Assembly: GCA_026985685.1 (NCBI GenBank)
Contig: JALSQA010000055.1
Span: forward strand, 1 to 17,568
Source: Campylobacterales bacterium
GTDB taxonomy: Bacteria; Campylobacterota; Campylobacteria; Campylobacterales; QNZT01
DNA length: 17,568 nt
Direction of reading: 5' to 3'
Part shown: one piece after another, positions 1-7,519 of the stretch
Layout of the letters: every line of letters begins with the position of its first letter
Numbering within the stretch: the stretch's first letter is position 1
Translations under genes and position numbers: made by a program
Notes under the pieces: model-generated
What the model saw: only the letters and a program-made list of their open reading frames with translations
The model's database searches: none
What the model was told of the DNA's origin: nothing

Positions 1-291
1 AAGATTATGCAATTAGAGGGTTATGAAAATAAAAACATCCAAAATCTTTCAGGAGGTGAGCAGCAACGAGTAGCACTAGCGAGAGCTTTGATAACCGTAC
101 CCAAAATCCTTTTGATGGATGAGCCACTTTCAAGTTTAAACAAAAGCTTAAATCAAGATATCAGAATGAATATCTTAAAACTACAAAAAAAGTTTGGATT
201 TACACTCATTTATGTAACTCACAATGAAGAAGAGGCAAAAGAGATTGCCTCAAGGGTAATATATCTTGAAAGTGGAAAACTTTTAGTATAA
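1..291 (+). CDS. ABC transporter ATP-binding protein, C-terminal part (5' end outside window)
   Basis: The reading frame is open from base 1, so the gene starts upstream of the window. What remains is the second half of an ABC ATPase: the signature motif LSGGEQQR, then Walker B with its glutamate (ILLMDEP), a D-loop-like SSLN and the switch histidine in YVTHNEEEA. Walker A is missing because of the window edge. The short tail after the H-loop, with no TOBE domain, fits a compact import ATPase of the molybdate/iron/phosphate type, but the substrate cannot be read from this fragment. It ends with TAA and overlaps the convergent PAS gene by 9 bases. Confidence 0.85.
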   Translation, partial: KIMQLEGYENKNIQNLSGGEQQRVALARALITVPKILLMDEPLSSLNKSLNQDIRMNILKLQKKFGFTLIYVTHNEEEAKEIASRVIYLESGKLLV

Positions 292-804
292 CCTATGTAT
301 ATTTTCCAAAAGATTATCTACTGTGATATCATCTCCATGCTCTTTTAAAAATTTATTAAGATATTTTTCACTCTCTTCCATACCACTTTCTTTTTCTATT
401 GCTGTTAATTTTTTGTATAATGGATCTAGTGTATCTGTGACATGTTTTGAGATTTTTTTGCGTGAAGCTCTATATCCTATTGTTTTCCCATCATCATCTT
501 TTAATGGTTCAAAGTCAGTAAATACCCAATAATATCTGCCATCTTTTGCCATATTTTTAATAGCAGCTACAAAATTTTCACCATTTTTTAGCCTATCCCA
601 AAGAATTTTAAATAAAATTTTGGGCATATCTGGATGTCGTACTATTGAGTGAGGCTGTCCTATCAACTCTTGGGGACTGTATCGTGAAATTTCCGCAAAG
701 TAGTCATTGACATAGGTGATAATTCCTTTGAGATCTGTATCGCTTTCGATATAAACATTGTTTTTTAGTTCTATCTCTTCATTGATTGGTTCTGGTCTTT
801 TCAT
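283..804 (-). CDS. Stand-alone Aer-type PAS domain protein
   Basis: This 173-residue soluble protein has one PAS domain of the aerotaxis-receptor type. Residues about 33-61 carry the Aer-like block with SPQELIG and IVRHPDMP, followed by YYWVFTDFEPL and a closing GYRASRKK near residue 115. The last ~55 residues are charged and helical. There is no membrane segment, HAMP domain or methyl-accepting domain, so it cannot be a complete chemoreceptor. In Campylobacterota such separate PAS proteins (CetB-like) can pair with a membrane transducer encoded elsewhere, giving energy or redox taxis. That role is an inference, and FAD binding is likely but not shown. A good AAAGGAG ribosome site lies 6 bases before the ATG. 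The 3' end overlaps the ABC ATPase gene convergently. Confidence 0.8.
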   Translation of the reverse strand: MKRPEPINEEIELKNNVYIESDTDLKGIITYVNDYFAEISRYSPQELIGQPHSIVRHPDMPKILFKILWDRLKNGENFVAAIKNMAKDGRYYWVFTDFEPLKDDDGKTIGYRASRKKISKHVTDTLDPLYKKLTAIEKESGMEESEKYLNKFLKEHGDDITVDNLLENIHRLY

Positions 805-825
805 GTGGTCTCCTTTGTTTTAAAT

Positions 826-1077
826 CTTAACGCATTGCCACCATTGTCTGTGCTAAAAAGCATATGGACTTAGGTTTCTAGCTAAAAATGACAAGTAGTT
901 GTCGTTTTCTTAACGCATTTATGCCATCGTCCGTGCTAAAGCACATGGACTCAGGTTCCGAGCTAAAAATGACAAACTATTGTCATTTTCTTAACACATT
1001 TATGCCATCGCTCGTGCTAAAGCACATGAGCTCAGGTTCCGAGCTAAAAATGACAAATTATTGTCATTTTCTTAACG
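826..1077. repeat. Three tandem ~81-bp hairpin-rich repeats plus a 7-base partial fourth
   Basis: Units run 826-908 (83 bp, most diverged), 909-989 and 990-1070 (81 bp each, about 75 of 81 bases shared), then the first 7 bases of another unit to 1077. Each unit begins CTTAACG/A. It contains a small hairpin GTGC-TAAA-GCAC (within CCAT...ATGG in units 1 and 2) and ends in a 10-bp stem AAAATGACAA / TTGTCATTTT with a 4-base loop. Loop bases vary (GTAG, ACTA, ATTA) while stems are kept, and one stem change (A to G at 904) leaves a G-U pair. This suggests selection on structure. The units sit directly behind the nos cluster and before the PAS gene. A frame runs through them because 81 is divisible by 3, but it looks non-coding. 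Confidence 0.85.
1047..1070 (-). terminator. Hairpin behind the last nos-cluster gene, possible weak terminator
   Basis: A 10-bp stem (AAAATGACAA / TTGTCATTTT) with a 4-base loop begins 11 bases after the stop codon of the last minus-strand gene. Read on the minus strand it ends in a run of five T, so it could terminate the nos transcript. The stem is AT-rich and the U-tract short, so it may be weak alone. The same hairpin is repeated at 966-989 and 885-908, which would give three in series. It is nearly symmetrical and could act on both strands. Confidence 0.45.
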
Positions 1078-1080
1078 CTC

Positions 1081-1542
1081 TCACATATCAAGGTATTTTA
1101 TTAGTCCTTTTTTTAGGCGGGTGAAGGGTAGTATCTTTGTTCCGCCATTTTTCATCATAAAAATTTTAGCATTGTTTTTATTTTCAAATGGTATTAGATC
1201 ATCTCCGTGTGGTCCTACTAATCGACTTCCAAAAAGGTATATTGCTTTAGTTGCATCAACTTTTCTCCCACTGATAAAATCTTGAATAAATATTTTAGAT
1301 ATATTGTCATCTATAAATTTATGTCTTTGAAAATAGTCTTGGTGTTGATATACTTGCATCATGGATTTCACAGATACAAACTGTACTTTTTTGCCATTTT
1401 TAAGTTCTGCTTCACAAAGCCATTTTGGGTATTTTTTCAATGGCAGAATATAGACTGGATCAGTAGCATTTTTGTCAATAAGTTTTATCTCATTTGCTAA
1501 TATAGTTGTGCAAAATATAATGACTGATAATAATATTTTCAT
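1081..1542 (-). CDS. NosL-like secreted protein lacking the copper-binding Cys-Met motif
   Basis: This 153-residue protein has an N-terminal Sec signal (MKILLSVIIFCTTILA, cut near residue 16). The rest resembles the NosL fold: a strand with WLCEAELKNGKKVQF, the block IFIQDFISGRKVDATKAIYLFGS, then GPHGDDLIPFENKNNAKIFM and a glycine-pair strand NGGTKILPF. Classical NosL carries a CxxCxM copper motif near its N-terminus. Here that motif is absent, only one Cys remains in the mature part, and there is no lipobox. The gene follows nosY by 9 bases with an AAGGGG ribosome site and is probably the last gene of the nos operon. A role in copper handling or NosZ assembly is inferred from fold and position only. 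Confidence 0.7.
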   Translation of the reverse strand: MKILLSVIIFCTTILANEIKLIDKNATDPVYILPLKKYPKWLCEAELKNGKKVQFVSVKSMMQVYQHQDYFQRHKFIDDNISKIFIQDFISGRKVDATKAIYLFGSRLVGPHGDDLIPFENKNNAKIFMMKNGGTKILPFTRLKKGLIKYLDM

Positions 1543-1551
1543 TTTTTCCCC

Positions 1552-2382
1552 TTATAAAAGATCTTTTTTCTTAAAAGCAATATATCCTAAAAATGCAAAC
1601 AAAGCACCAATAACAATAGGATATATAATCGCATAAGTTATTAAAAGTTTAGAGCCTAATGTATCTAAGAGATAATAAGCAACAGGTCCTATAACTGTGA
1701 GTTCTGGATCAAAAAGTGAGATAGCTCCAATACGAAAAACTTCTATAGGATTTAAAAGTGCCAATGTGATAATCGTGCCATCTCCAACTCTGTTTTGTAG
1801 CATCAAGCCAATCAATGCGATATCGATAAATGCCAATAATACAATCCAAACTACAAAAGAACTTCCTAATGCTACATCTGTGGATTTGACGATAGTAGAT
1901 AGGAAAAATGCTATGCCTAAAAAGACAAAACAGAGGCTAAAAAGCAAAATAGAATATAAAAATACCATACCCCAAGGAAGATTTCCTCCTTTGATTAGTC
2001 CAAAAATTACACCTAGCACAAGAGCCAAAAATACAGGCATAAAAACTGTCAAGAAGCGTCCAAGCATTTTGCCCCAATAGTAATCTTTAAGTGAAACAGG
2101 AAAAGAGAGCATATATTCTAATACATTACTCTCTCTATCTCCGCTGATAGACTTGACAGTTGTAATCAAAATAAAAATAGGTAAGATAATAATAGTAACT
2201 TGAATAAAAATCAAAAGCATACGACTAAGTCCTGTAAATCCCATAACAACAGCATCAGAAACACCTGTGATAAAAAACAGAGCCATTAATCCTCCAAAGA
2301 CTAAAGCATAAACATAAAACCATTTTGAACGAAGGGATTCTTTGATATCCAAATAAGCAATTAGCATAAGATTTTTCATCAT
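1552..2382 (-). CDS. nosY: NosY, ABC-2 type permease for N2O reductase maturation
   Basis: This 276-residue polytopic membrane protein has about six hydrophobic segments (near residues 20-42, 52-78, 105-130, 138-162, 172-195 and 248-270). The cytoplasmic loop SGDRESNVLEYMLSFPVS is typical of ABC-2 permeases of the NosY group. NosY pairs with the NosF ATPase and periplasmic NosD; this complex is needed to mature the CuZ centre of NosZ, in part by supplying sulfur. The start codon is one of two consecutive ATGs. The first overlaps the nosL stop as ATGA; the second, 3 bases further in, is better spaced from the GGGGAG. The usual nosF-nosY adjacency is broken here by nosL. Confidence 0.9.
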   Translation of the reverse strand: MMKNLMLIAYLDIKESLRSKWFYVYALVFGGLMALFFITGVSDAVVMGFTGLSRMLLIFIQVTIIILPIFILITTVKSISGDRESNVLEYMLSFPVSLKDYYWGKMLGRFLTVFMPVFLALVLGVIFGLIKGGNLPWGMVFLYSILLFSLCFVFLGIAFFLSTIVKSTDVALGSSFVVWIVLLAFIDIALIGLMLQNRVGDGTIITLALLNPIEVFRIGAISLFDPELTVIGPVAYYLLDTLGSKLLITYAIIYPIVIGALFAFLGYIAFKKKDLL

Positions 2383-2852
2383 TCTCCCCTAACTTTTTGT
2401 GTATTTAATTTTTCTATTTCAAAAACTTTCTTGATTATATAGTTAAAATCATGTGCCTGGTGATTTTTGGGTATGGTATTTGGAGAAAAAGCAGCAAATC
2501 CAAATGCCATAGGGGTTATCGAGTCATCGGTATATTGTGCTTTTTTGGCATCTATCCATTTGCCTGTTTTGGCATCAGTTATCCAGATGATAGCTTTATC
2601 TTTCCAGGGAATTTTTTCTTCATCCAACCATAAAACAGCACAACCTATGTCATCAAATTTATACACTTTCCCATTTGTTGGATTTATGATTTGAACAGCA
2701 TACTTTCTCTCGCTGATTGCCATTTTGCATCGTTCGCACATATCTCTATCCCAATGCATTTGGGCTGCTTCGCCAATTGGTTTTTTTTCACATCCCAAAA
2801 AAACTGTCATTAAAAATATAGTCATAAAAATGATAAAATTATATCTTTTCAT
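2379..2852 (-). CDS. nosL: NosL copper-chaperone lipoprotein
   Basis: This 157-residue predicted lipoprotein has a hydrophobic signal followed by the lipobox FLGC, with Cys21 as the lipidated residue. Directly after it comes MHWDRDMCERCKMAISERKYA, containing C39-x-x-C42-x-M44, the Cu(I)-binding motif of NosL. FDDIGCAVLWL and WIDAKKAQY match the conserved NosL core. In this family the protein delivers copper to apo-NosZ in the periplasm or outer part of the envelope. The gene overlaps nosF by 14 bases upstream and nosY by 4 bases downstream, so translation is probably coupled. The C-terminal ~30 residues (after FAAFSPN) are charged and less typical. Confidence 0.9.
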   Translation of the reverse strand: MKRYNFIIFMTIFLMTVFLGCEKKPIGEAAQMHWDRDMCERCKMAISERKYAVQIINPTNGKVYKFDDIGCAVLWLDEEKIPWKDKAIIWITDAKTGKWIDAKKAQYTDDSITPMAFGFAAFSPNTIPKNHQAHDFNYIIKKVFEIEKLNTQKVRGE

Positions 2853-3480
2853 CTTCTACCACTTTCCCTAAATCCATATAAATTTTTCTATTTACCAATC
2901 CTTCTATCTCATCTAGTCTATGTGTGATGAAAAGAGTTGCACACTTGTTATCTATCTTGGATAATAGATGATAAAAATTTTCTCTGCCTTTAGGATCAAG
3001 ATTGGCAGTAGGTTCATCAAAAATAAGTAAATCACTTTTTTTAGCCAAAGCGATAGCAATTAAAAGTTTTTGTTTCATGCCACCTGAAAGTTTAAAAAAT
3101 GGTTTACTGCCATGCTTTTTTAAATCAAGATTCATTTTTTGAGATTCTGTATAAATATGATCTTCTTGCAATGATGAACTTTTTGCGACATAAGAGATAA
3201 GTTCATCTATGCTAAGTTTGACAGGGGGAGGAAGCTGTGGGATGAAGCTGATATGTTTTAGAACTTTAACTCTATTTTTGACAGGATCAAATCCATCTAC
3301 TCTTATCTCTCCATCATCTACATGATAAAATCCTAAGATTGCTCGAACCAGTGTTGTTTTACCCGCACCATTTGGTCCCATCATTGCGATTTTATCTCCA
3401 TGATTTATCGTGATATTTACATCATCTAAAACTTTAGTCCCTAAAAATTTTTTAGTTACATTTTTAGTAATTACTAACAT
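2839..3480 (-). CDS. nosF: NosF, ABC ATPase for N2O reductase maturation
   Basis: This 213-residue ABC ATPase is complete: Walker A GPNGAGKTT near residue 35, a Q-loop in FIPQLPPP near 80, the signature LSGGMKQK near 132, Walker B LLIFDEPTANLDP near 152 and the switch histidine in FITHRLDE. It is short, as expected for NosF. With NosY and NosD it forms the ATP-driven maturation complex of NosZ. The ATG immediately follows the nosH stop codon (TAGATG) and no clear separate ribosome site is seen, so translation is probably coupled to nosH. The 3' end overlaps nosL. Confidence 0.93.
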   Translation of the reverse strand: MLVITKNVTKKFLGTKVLDDVNITINHGDKIAMMGPNGAGKTTLVRAILGFYHVDDGEIRVDGFDPVKNRVKVLKHISFIPQLPPPVKLSIDELISYVAKSSSLQEDHIYTESQKMNLDLKKHGSKPFFKLSGGMKQKLLIAIALAKKSDLLIFDEPTANLDPKGRENFYHLLSKIDNKCATLFITHRLDEIEGLVNRKIYMDLGKVVEDEKI

Positions 3481-4392
3481 CTATACCAAATCTTTCAATC
3501 TAAAATCATAATTATAAGCATCTGTATGACAAACATCAAAACATCTTCCACAAAGTGTGCAGTCACCATTTACGACTAATTGTTTTGTAATACCTTTTTC
3601 ATGTCGTTTTTTATCATTTTTTGGTTTGATAAATTCTAGTACATGATCTTCAAAACAAGCATCTAAACAAGCTCCACAGTGATCACATTTATCCATGTCC
3701 CATTTGACTTTTGTCATACCAATCCAGCCGAGTAGATTGTAAGTTGTTCCCACAGGACAGACATATTTACACCAGGCTCTGCGAGAATAAAATATCTCAA
3801 TCAATAATATAATAACAACCCAGCTCAATGCCAAACTCCAGCCATAAGTAATAGCACGGCTTAATATCCCAATAGGATTAAAAACTTCAAAAACCAAATA
3901 TCCATCTACCCCAGCAGCTATAAGAAAAATAACCCAAAATAAAAAGCGGATATTTGGGTTGAATTTTCTCTCTTTTATGATCTTCTTTCTTACAAGTTTT
4001 TTATGTATATATTCACCTATTTCACTCAAAAGCCCATATGGACATACCCATGAACAGTAAGCTTTCCCCCCTGCTAAAAAATAAAAAGTAAGAAGTGTTG
4101 CACTTCCGATAATGACATTGGTATGTATATGATGCTGGGCAGCAAATATTTCCAAGGCTGTAAATGGATCAATCATGTGAAAGCCCAATAACCTTGAACC
4201 GTTTAGAGTACCTTCTAAAAATTGAAAATCTATAAAAAAGGAGAGAAAAAAGGCAAGATTAATTGTAATAATACTCAGCCATCTCCATGCCCTGATGGTT
4301 AGTTTTGTTTTCCCTTTTTTGTTCTTATAATAAAAAGTAGACCAAAAAGGAGCATTAACTATATCTTTTATTTTGGCATTATATTTATCCAT
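3481..4392 (-). CDS. nosH: NosH, NapH-like membrane iron-sulfur quinol dehydrogenase subunit
   Basis: This 303-residue membrane protein has about four to five hydrophobic segments (near 37-56, 93-107, 146-165 and 180-200). It carries two cytoplasmic CxxxCP motifs, CSWVCPYG and CKYVCPVG, typical of NapH/NosR-type proteins. The C-terminal part holds two [4Fe-4S] ferredoxin motifs, CDHCGACLDAC and CTLCGRCFDVC; the final cysteines are followed by F and H instead of the usual proline. With NosG it is believed to oxidise menaquinol and pass electrons towards the periplasm, replacing NosR, which is absent here. A GGAGG site lies 6-7 bases before the ATG. It directly abuts nosF. Confidence 0.9.
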   Translation of the reverse strand: MDKYNAKIKDIVNAPFWSTFYYKNKKGKTKLTIRAWRWLSIITINLAFFLSFFIDFQFLEGTLNGSRLLGFHMIDPFTALEIFAAQHHIHTNVIIGSATLLTFYFLAGGKAYCSWVCPYGLLSEIGEYIHKKLVRKKIIKERKFNPNIRFLFWVIFLIAAGVDGYLVFEVFNPIGILSRAITYGWSLALSWVVIILLIEIFYSRRAWCKYVCPVGTTYNLLGWIGMTKVKWDMDKCDHCGACLDACFEDHVLEFIKPKNDKKRHEKGITKQLVVNGDCTLCGRCFDVCHTDAYNYDFRLKDLV

Positions 4393-4418
4393 CTTCCCCT
4401 CCTTAAATTAGTTCAAAA

Positions 4419-4943
4419 TTATTTCGTTGCTTCATCCAGTTTTGCTTGAAATGTCCCTATCTCTTTGGCAAGTGATTGAAGTTGTTCCTCTTTTAGTTTG
4501 GAGAGTAAACCATACATGACATAATTTTTTCTTTTACCACTTTTAAAATCTTGTAAATCTTTGAGTATCACTTCTTCTGATTGTCCCATAAGTTTTGGAC
4601 CGATGATTCCCTGTCCTATATTTCCATGACAAGAGGAACAGTTTTTTTTGTAGAGTGTACTTACTTTAAATGCTGCAATATTTCCTGCCTTTTCTTTAAG
4701 TGCTTTTAACTTATCTTCTATCTCTTTGTCTTTAGTGTTTGTAGAAGTTGTTTGTGCGGATTGTACTGGCGTAGATTTGATAGTAGTTTGTTCAACTTTG
4801 ATTTTTTTATCTTCCATTGCAGTGCTTTTGATAAGTTTGGATATCTTATCTAGTTTATGTACTTCTGAATCTAATCCTATCATATATACACTTGCCCATA
4901 TTGCCAATAGTGTTGCGATTGCTGCTATTATAATTTTTATCAT
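4419..4943 (-). CDS. nosC2: NosC2, membrane-anchored monohaem cytochrome c
   Basis: This 174-residue protein has an N-terminal hydrophobic segment (residues 2-22) that may be an uncleaved anchor, then a charged and Thr/Ser-rich linker (residues ~30-75), a predicted helix, and a small class I cytochrome c domain. The haem site is C102-S-S-C-H106; M143 in KNYVMYGL is the likely sixth ligand. In the nos pathway it would relay electrons from NosG/NosH to the haem domain of NosZ. Its start overlaps the nosC1 stop (ATGA). The haem domain is clearly paralogous to that of NosC1 (shared pattern F-K-T/S-G-K-R-K-N followed by a Met). Confidence 0.88.
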   Translation of the reverse strand: MIKIIIAAIATLLAIWASVYMIGLDSEVHKLDKISKLIKSTAMEDKKIKVEQTTIKSTPVQSAQTTSTNTKDKEIEDKLKALKEKAGNIAAFKVSTLYKKNCSSCHGNIGQGIIGPKLMGQSEEVILKDLQDFKSGKRKNYVMYGLLSKLKEEQLQSLAKEIGTFQAKLDEATK

Positions 4944-5503
4944 TTCCCTCTCCTCATTTTTCTAATCTCTTTATTAAAGTTTGCTATCTCTTGTGCAATA
5001 GATTTTAATTTTTTATCATCTATTTGTGATACAAGTTCTTTCATTAAGACATTTTTCCTTTTTCCTGTTTTAAAGGCTTGTATTCTGTTATATATAAATG
5101 TTGCATTTTTATCCAGAAGTGAAGGTCCTATAACACCATTTGCATAGTCATCATGACAAGCTGAGCATTTGATAATATAATCAGTACTGAGTCTTTTAAT
5201 CATTAGTGTAATACGTACTTTTTCATAAGGTGATTTGATGTGTAAATAAGCATCAATAGTTGTTCTGTTTTTACTATCTTGTGCATTATAATTTGAGCCA
5301 TTTTTCTCTTTGTTGTAACTATAATAAAATTGCCCACTATTGCTTTTTGAAGCACCCTCTTTAACATTGGTGTTTACAGCGTTTTTAGTGACTTTGATTG
5401 TTGGCTGTGTTGTGTTTTGTGGTGTCTCTTTTTTACTATCACCACATCCAGTAAATAACAATACACCAAATAATAAAGGTGCTAAATATTTTTTCTTATC
5501 CAT
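4940..5503 (-). CDS. nosC1: NosC1, monohaem cytochrome c lipoprotein
   Basis: I place the start at the ATG giving MDKKKYLAP (187 residues), because it opens a clean lipoprotein signal (LLFTGC, Cys20) and overlaps the nosG stop as ATGGATAA. A longer frame of 33 more residues lies wholly inside nosG and has no signal character. After a low-complexity linker (residues 25-80) comes a cytochrome c domain with C113-S-A-C-H117 and probable ligand M154. It is an electron carrier between the NosGH module and NosZ, tethered by lipid. It ends in TGA overlapping nosC2. The linker and haem domain resemble NosC2 in layout but differ in sequence. Confidence 0.85.
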   Translation of the reverse strand: MDKKKYLAPLLFGVLLFTGCGDSKKETPQNTTQPTIKVTKNAVNTNVKEGASKSNSGQFYYSYNKEKNGSNYNAQDSKNRTTIDAYLHIKSPYEKVRITLMIKRLSTDYIIKCSACHDDYANGVIGPSLLDKNATFIYNRIQAFKTGKRKNVLMKELVSQIDDKKLKSIAQEIANFNKEIRKMRRGK

Positions 5504-6290
5504 TTTGTTTTCCCTTCCCATAGATATCTTCATATGTTGCATTTGGTACAACTTTAAGCACTTGTGTCGGACACAATTCCACACAAGCTCCACATCCAAC
5601 ACATGCCTCTCTTATTTGTGGAATTAATCCGCCATTTTTGGAAACCATACCAATAGCATCTTGTGGATTTGGTGTGAAAGGGCATAAATCTGCACAAATT
5701 GTACATGATTTATCTCTAAAATTTTCGAGTTTTTGAAGTAATTTCTTTTGCAACTCTTCTTTCTCGCTTTCATCACCTCTCATTATTACTTTATGTTCTC
5801 GATGCTCTTTTTTTGATAAAATTTTTGTATGATCATATATTTTATCAATAGCTTTGCTTGGTACATTCTCTTTTTTCAAAGCCAAACAAGCATTTTCATT
5901 GACAATGACTGCCATGCCCATATGCACTTTATCGATCGTGTCACTTTCATGATCTAATGCACCTGTTGGACAAGCCAAAATGCAAGGAAATGCTTCACAT
6001 AAATAACATCCTCTTTTAGTTGGATCAATATATGCCATACCCATACTTGCACCACCTTTGACGCCCTCTAAAAAGATAGAATCATAAGGGCATACCTGTA
6101 AACATTGACCACACTTTATACAAAGGTCTAAAAAAGCATCTTCTTCAACAGCTCCAGGAGGTCTTAAAATTGCTTCATCTGCTTTTAGCTTAGGTGCAAA
6201 GTATATACCTGCTGTTGCTGCTATACCAAGTACACCTAATCCAGCTATTTGTTTGATAAAATCTCTTCTCTTTTTATCTTCCATCTTCAT
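5496..6290 (-). CDS. nosG: NosG, NapG-like periplasmic ferredoxin with Tat signal
   Basis: This 264-residue iron-sulfur protein begins with a twin-arginine signal (KKRRDFIKQIAG, arginines 8-9, then a hydrophobic stretch to ~32), so it is exported folded. Cysteine groups for up to four [4Fe-4S] clusters are visible: C57/C60/C63/C67, C95/C98/C103/C107, C196/C199/C203 (fourth ligand perhaps C135) and C230/C233/C236/C240. This matches NapG and NosG. Partnered with NosH it transfers menaquinol electrons to NosC1/NosC2. The ATG overlaps the nosD stop by 4 bases; a second in-frame ATG lies two codons on. The 3' end overlaps nosC1 by 8 bases. Confidence 0.93.
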   Translation of the reverse strand: MKMEDKKRRDFIKQIAGLGVLGIAATAGIYFAPKLKADEAILRPPGAVEEDAFLDLCIKCGQCLQVCPYDSIFLEGVKGGASMGMAYIDPTKRGCYLCEAFPCILACPTGALDHESDTIDKVHMGMAVIVNENACLALKKENVPSKAIDKIYDHTKILSKKEHREHKVIMRGDESEKEELQKKLLQKLENFRDKSCTICADLCPFTPNPQDAIGMVSKNGGLIPQIREACVGCGACVELCPTQVLKVVPNATYEDIYGKGKQNG

Positions 6291-7501
6291 AATAATTTCC
6301 CCTCCATCATTTTAGGATGTTTGTCTGTAAGCAACTTAACCGGCTGTGAAATAGGTGCAAGTTTTGCTAAAAAGTTAAGTATTGAAATCACAGGAGAGCC
6401 ATAAAAAAACTTTATATTAGGATTTAAAAGCCATAATTTGTCAGCATAATAGTATAGGTTATATGGCGTATCTCCCGTACCGTCATTATCTTTATCAAAT
6501 CCTTCATAATCATCCCAATAATTACCATCCCAAACATTTTCAGTTACTCTTGTATTGTATGAGTCGTTGATAACTGTATCTATATTGCCTTTGATAATAT
6601 TATTTTTAAAGATATTGTGTAAGCTTAAAGAGTGAAAATGCACACCTTCACTATTGTAAAGTATACGATTGTTTTCTATATCGTTTATGGTATCTGGTTC
6701 AAATGGTGAACGATCAAGATATAATCCTCTGGCACAATAGATAATTGTATTGTCTTTGATGGTGTAGTTGGAAGAGTCTTTTAATCCTATACCAAGACCA
6801 GTTGTTCCCATAGAATTTCTTACGATATTTCCAGTTGCTATAGTGTCTTGTGAATACATGAAAAAAATACCGACAGAATTATGAACAAATTCATTATCTT
6901 TTACAATATTTTTACCTGTATACATAAAATGCAGGGAATATCTACCATATTCACCATAGTTATGTGCAATCAAATTTCCATGTGAATACCAAACTACAAA
7001 GTCTCTTGATTTTGTGATATGATTGTATGTTAGTGTATTGTCTGTACTATACCAAAGTCGTATAGCATCACCTCTTAGTCCTAATTCAAATGGTTTGGAT
7101 GTTATGAAGTTGCCACTAATATTACTTTCATCTGTTTGTTGTAAATCGATACCAAATAGTACATCTTCAAGATGACAGTTTATGACATTACAATGTTTTA
7201 CTTTTGCGAGTGAAACACCAGCATCAACTCTCTCATGTTCTGCACCACTATGTCTGATAGTAAGATTTTTAAGTGTAACAAAAGAACTTTTTATCTTCAC
7301 AACTGTGCTGTTTCCATCTCCATCTATGATAGTCTTATGACTTTTACCTTCTATAATAAGAGGTTTATTGATGATGATATTTCCTTTATAAACACCTTCA
7401 GGAAGATCTAGCTTTGATCCTTTAGGTGCATTGTCAATTGCATCTTGTAAAAGGTTTGCATAAAGTGACAATGCTAAAAAAAGTCCTGTCAAAGCTTTCA
7501 T
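6287..7501 (-). CDS. nosD: NosD, periplasmic right-handed beta-helix protein for CuZ assembly
   Basis: I place the start at the ATG giving MKALTGLFLALSLYA, a Sec signal (404 residues in all). An in-frame TTG two codons earlier is too close to the AGGG ribosome site. The mature part is built of repeating short strands with N-x-I, G-I and N-N patterns (residues ~40-330), the CASH/parallel beta-helix fold of NosD. It ends with a conserved NosD-like segment (WDGNYWDDYEGFD, then DNDGTGDTPY). With NosF and NosY it assembles the CuZ centre of NosZ. It lies 18 bases after nosB and overlaps nosG by 4 bases. Confidence 0.93.
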   Translation of the reverse strand: MKALTGLFLALSLYANLLQDAIDNAPKGSKLDLPEGVYKGNIIINKPLIIEGKSHKTIIDGDGNSTVVKIKSSFVTLKNLTIRHSGAEHERVDAGVSLAKVKHCNVINCHLEDVLFGIDLQQTDESNISGNFITSKPFELGLRGDAIRLWYSTDNTLTYNHITKSRDFVVWYSHGNLIAHNYGEYGRYSLHFMYTGKNIVKDNEFVHNSVGIFFMYSQDTIATGNIVRNSMGTTGLGIGLKDSSNYTIKDNTIIYCARGLYLDRSPFEPDTINDIENNRILYNSEGVHFHSLSLHNIFKNNIIKGNIDTVINDSYNTRVTENVWDGNYWDDYEGFDKDNDGTGDTPYNLYYYADKLWLLNPNIKFFYGSPVISILNFLAKLAPISQPVKLLTDKHPKMMEGKLL

Positions 7502-7519
7502 AATCAATACCCTAACTTC

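Noticed and set aside
826..1077. CRISPR array
   Set aside because: The units are contiguous ~81-bp repeats with no unique spacers, and no cas genes are present.
888..1124. Open frame of 78 codons through the tandem repeats, giving a 27-residue repeated peptide
   Set aside because: The frame exists because the 81-bp unit is divisible by 3. There is no ribosome site, it crosses hairpins, and it runs into the antisense of the NosL-like gene.
5504..5602. 33-codon upstream extension of nosC1
   Set aside because: It lies wholly inside nosG, lacks signal character, and would put the lipoprotein signal in the middle of the protein.
7502..7507. TTG start of nosD
   Set aside because: It is only 2-3 bases from the AGGG ribosome site, whereas the ATG two codons later has normal spacing and opens the signal peptide.
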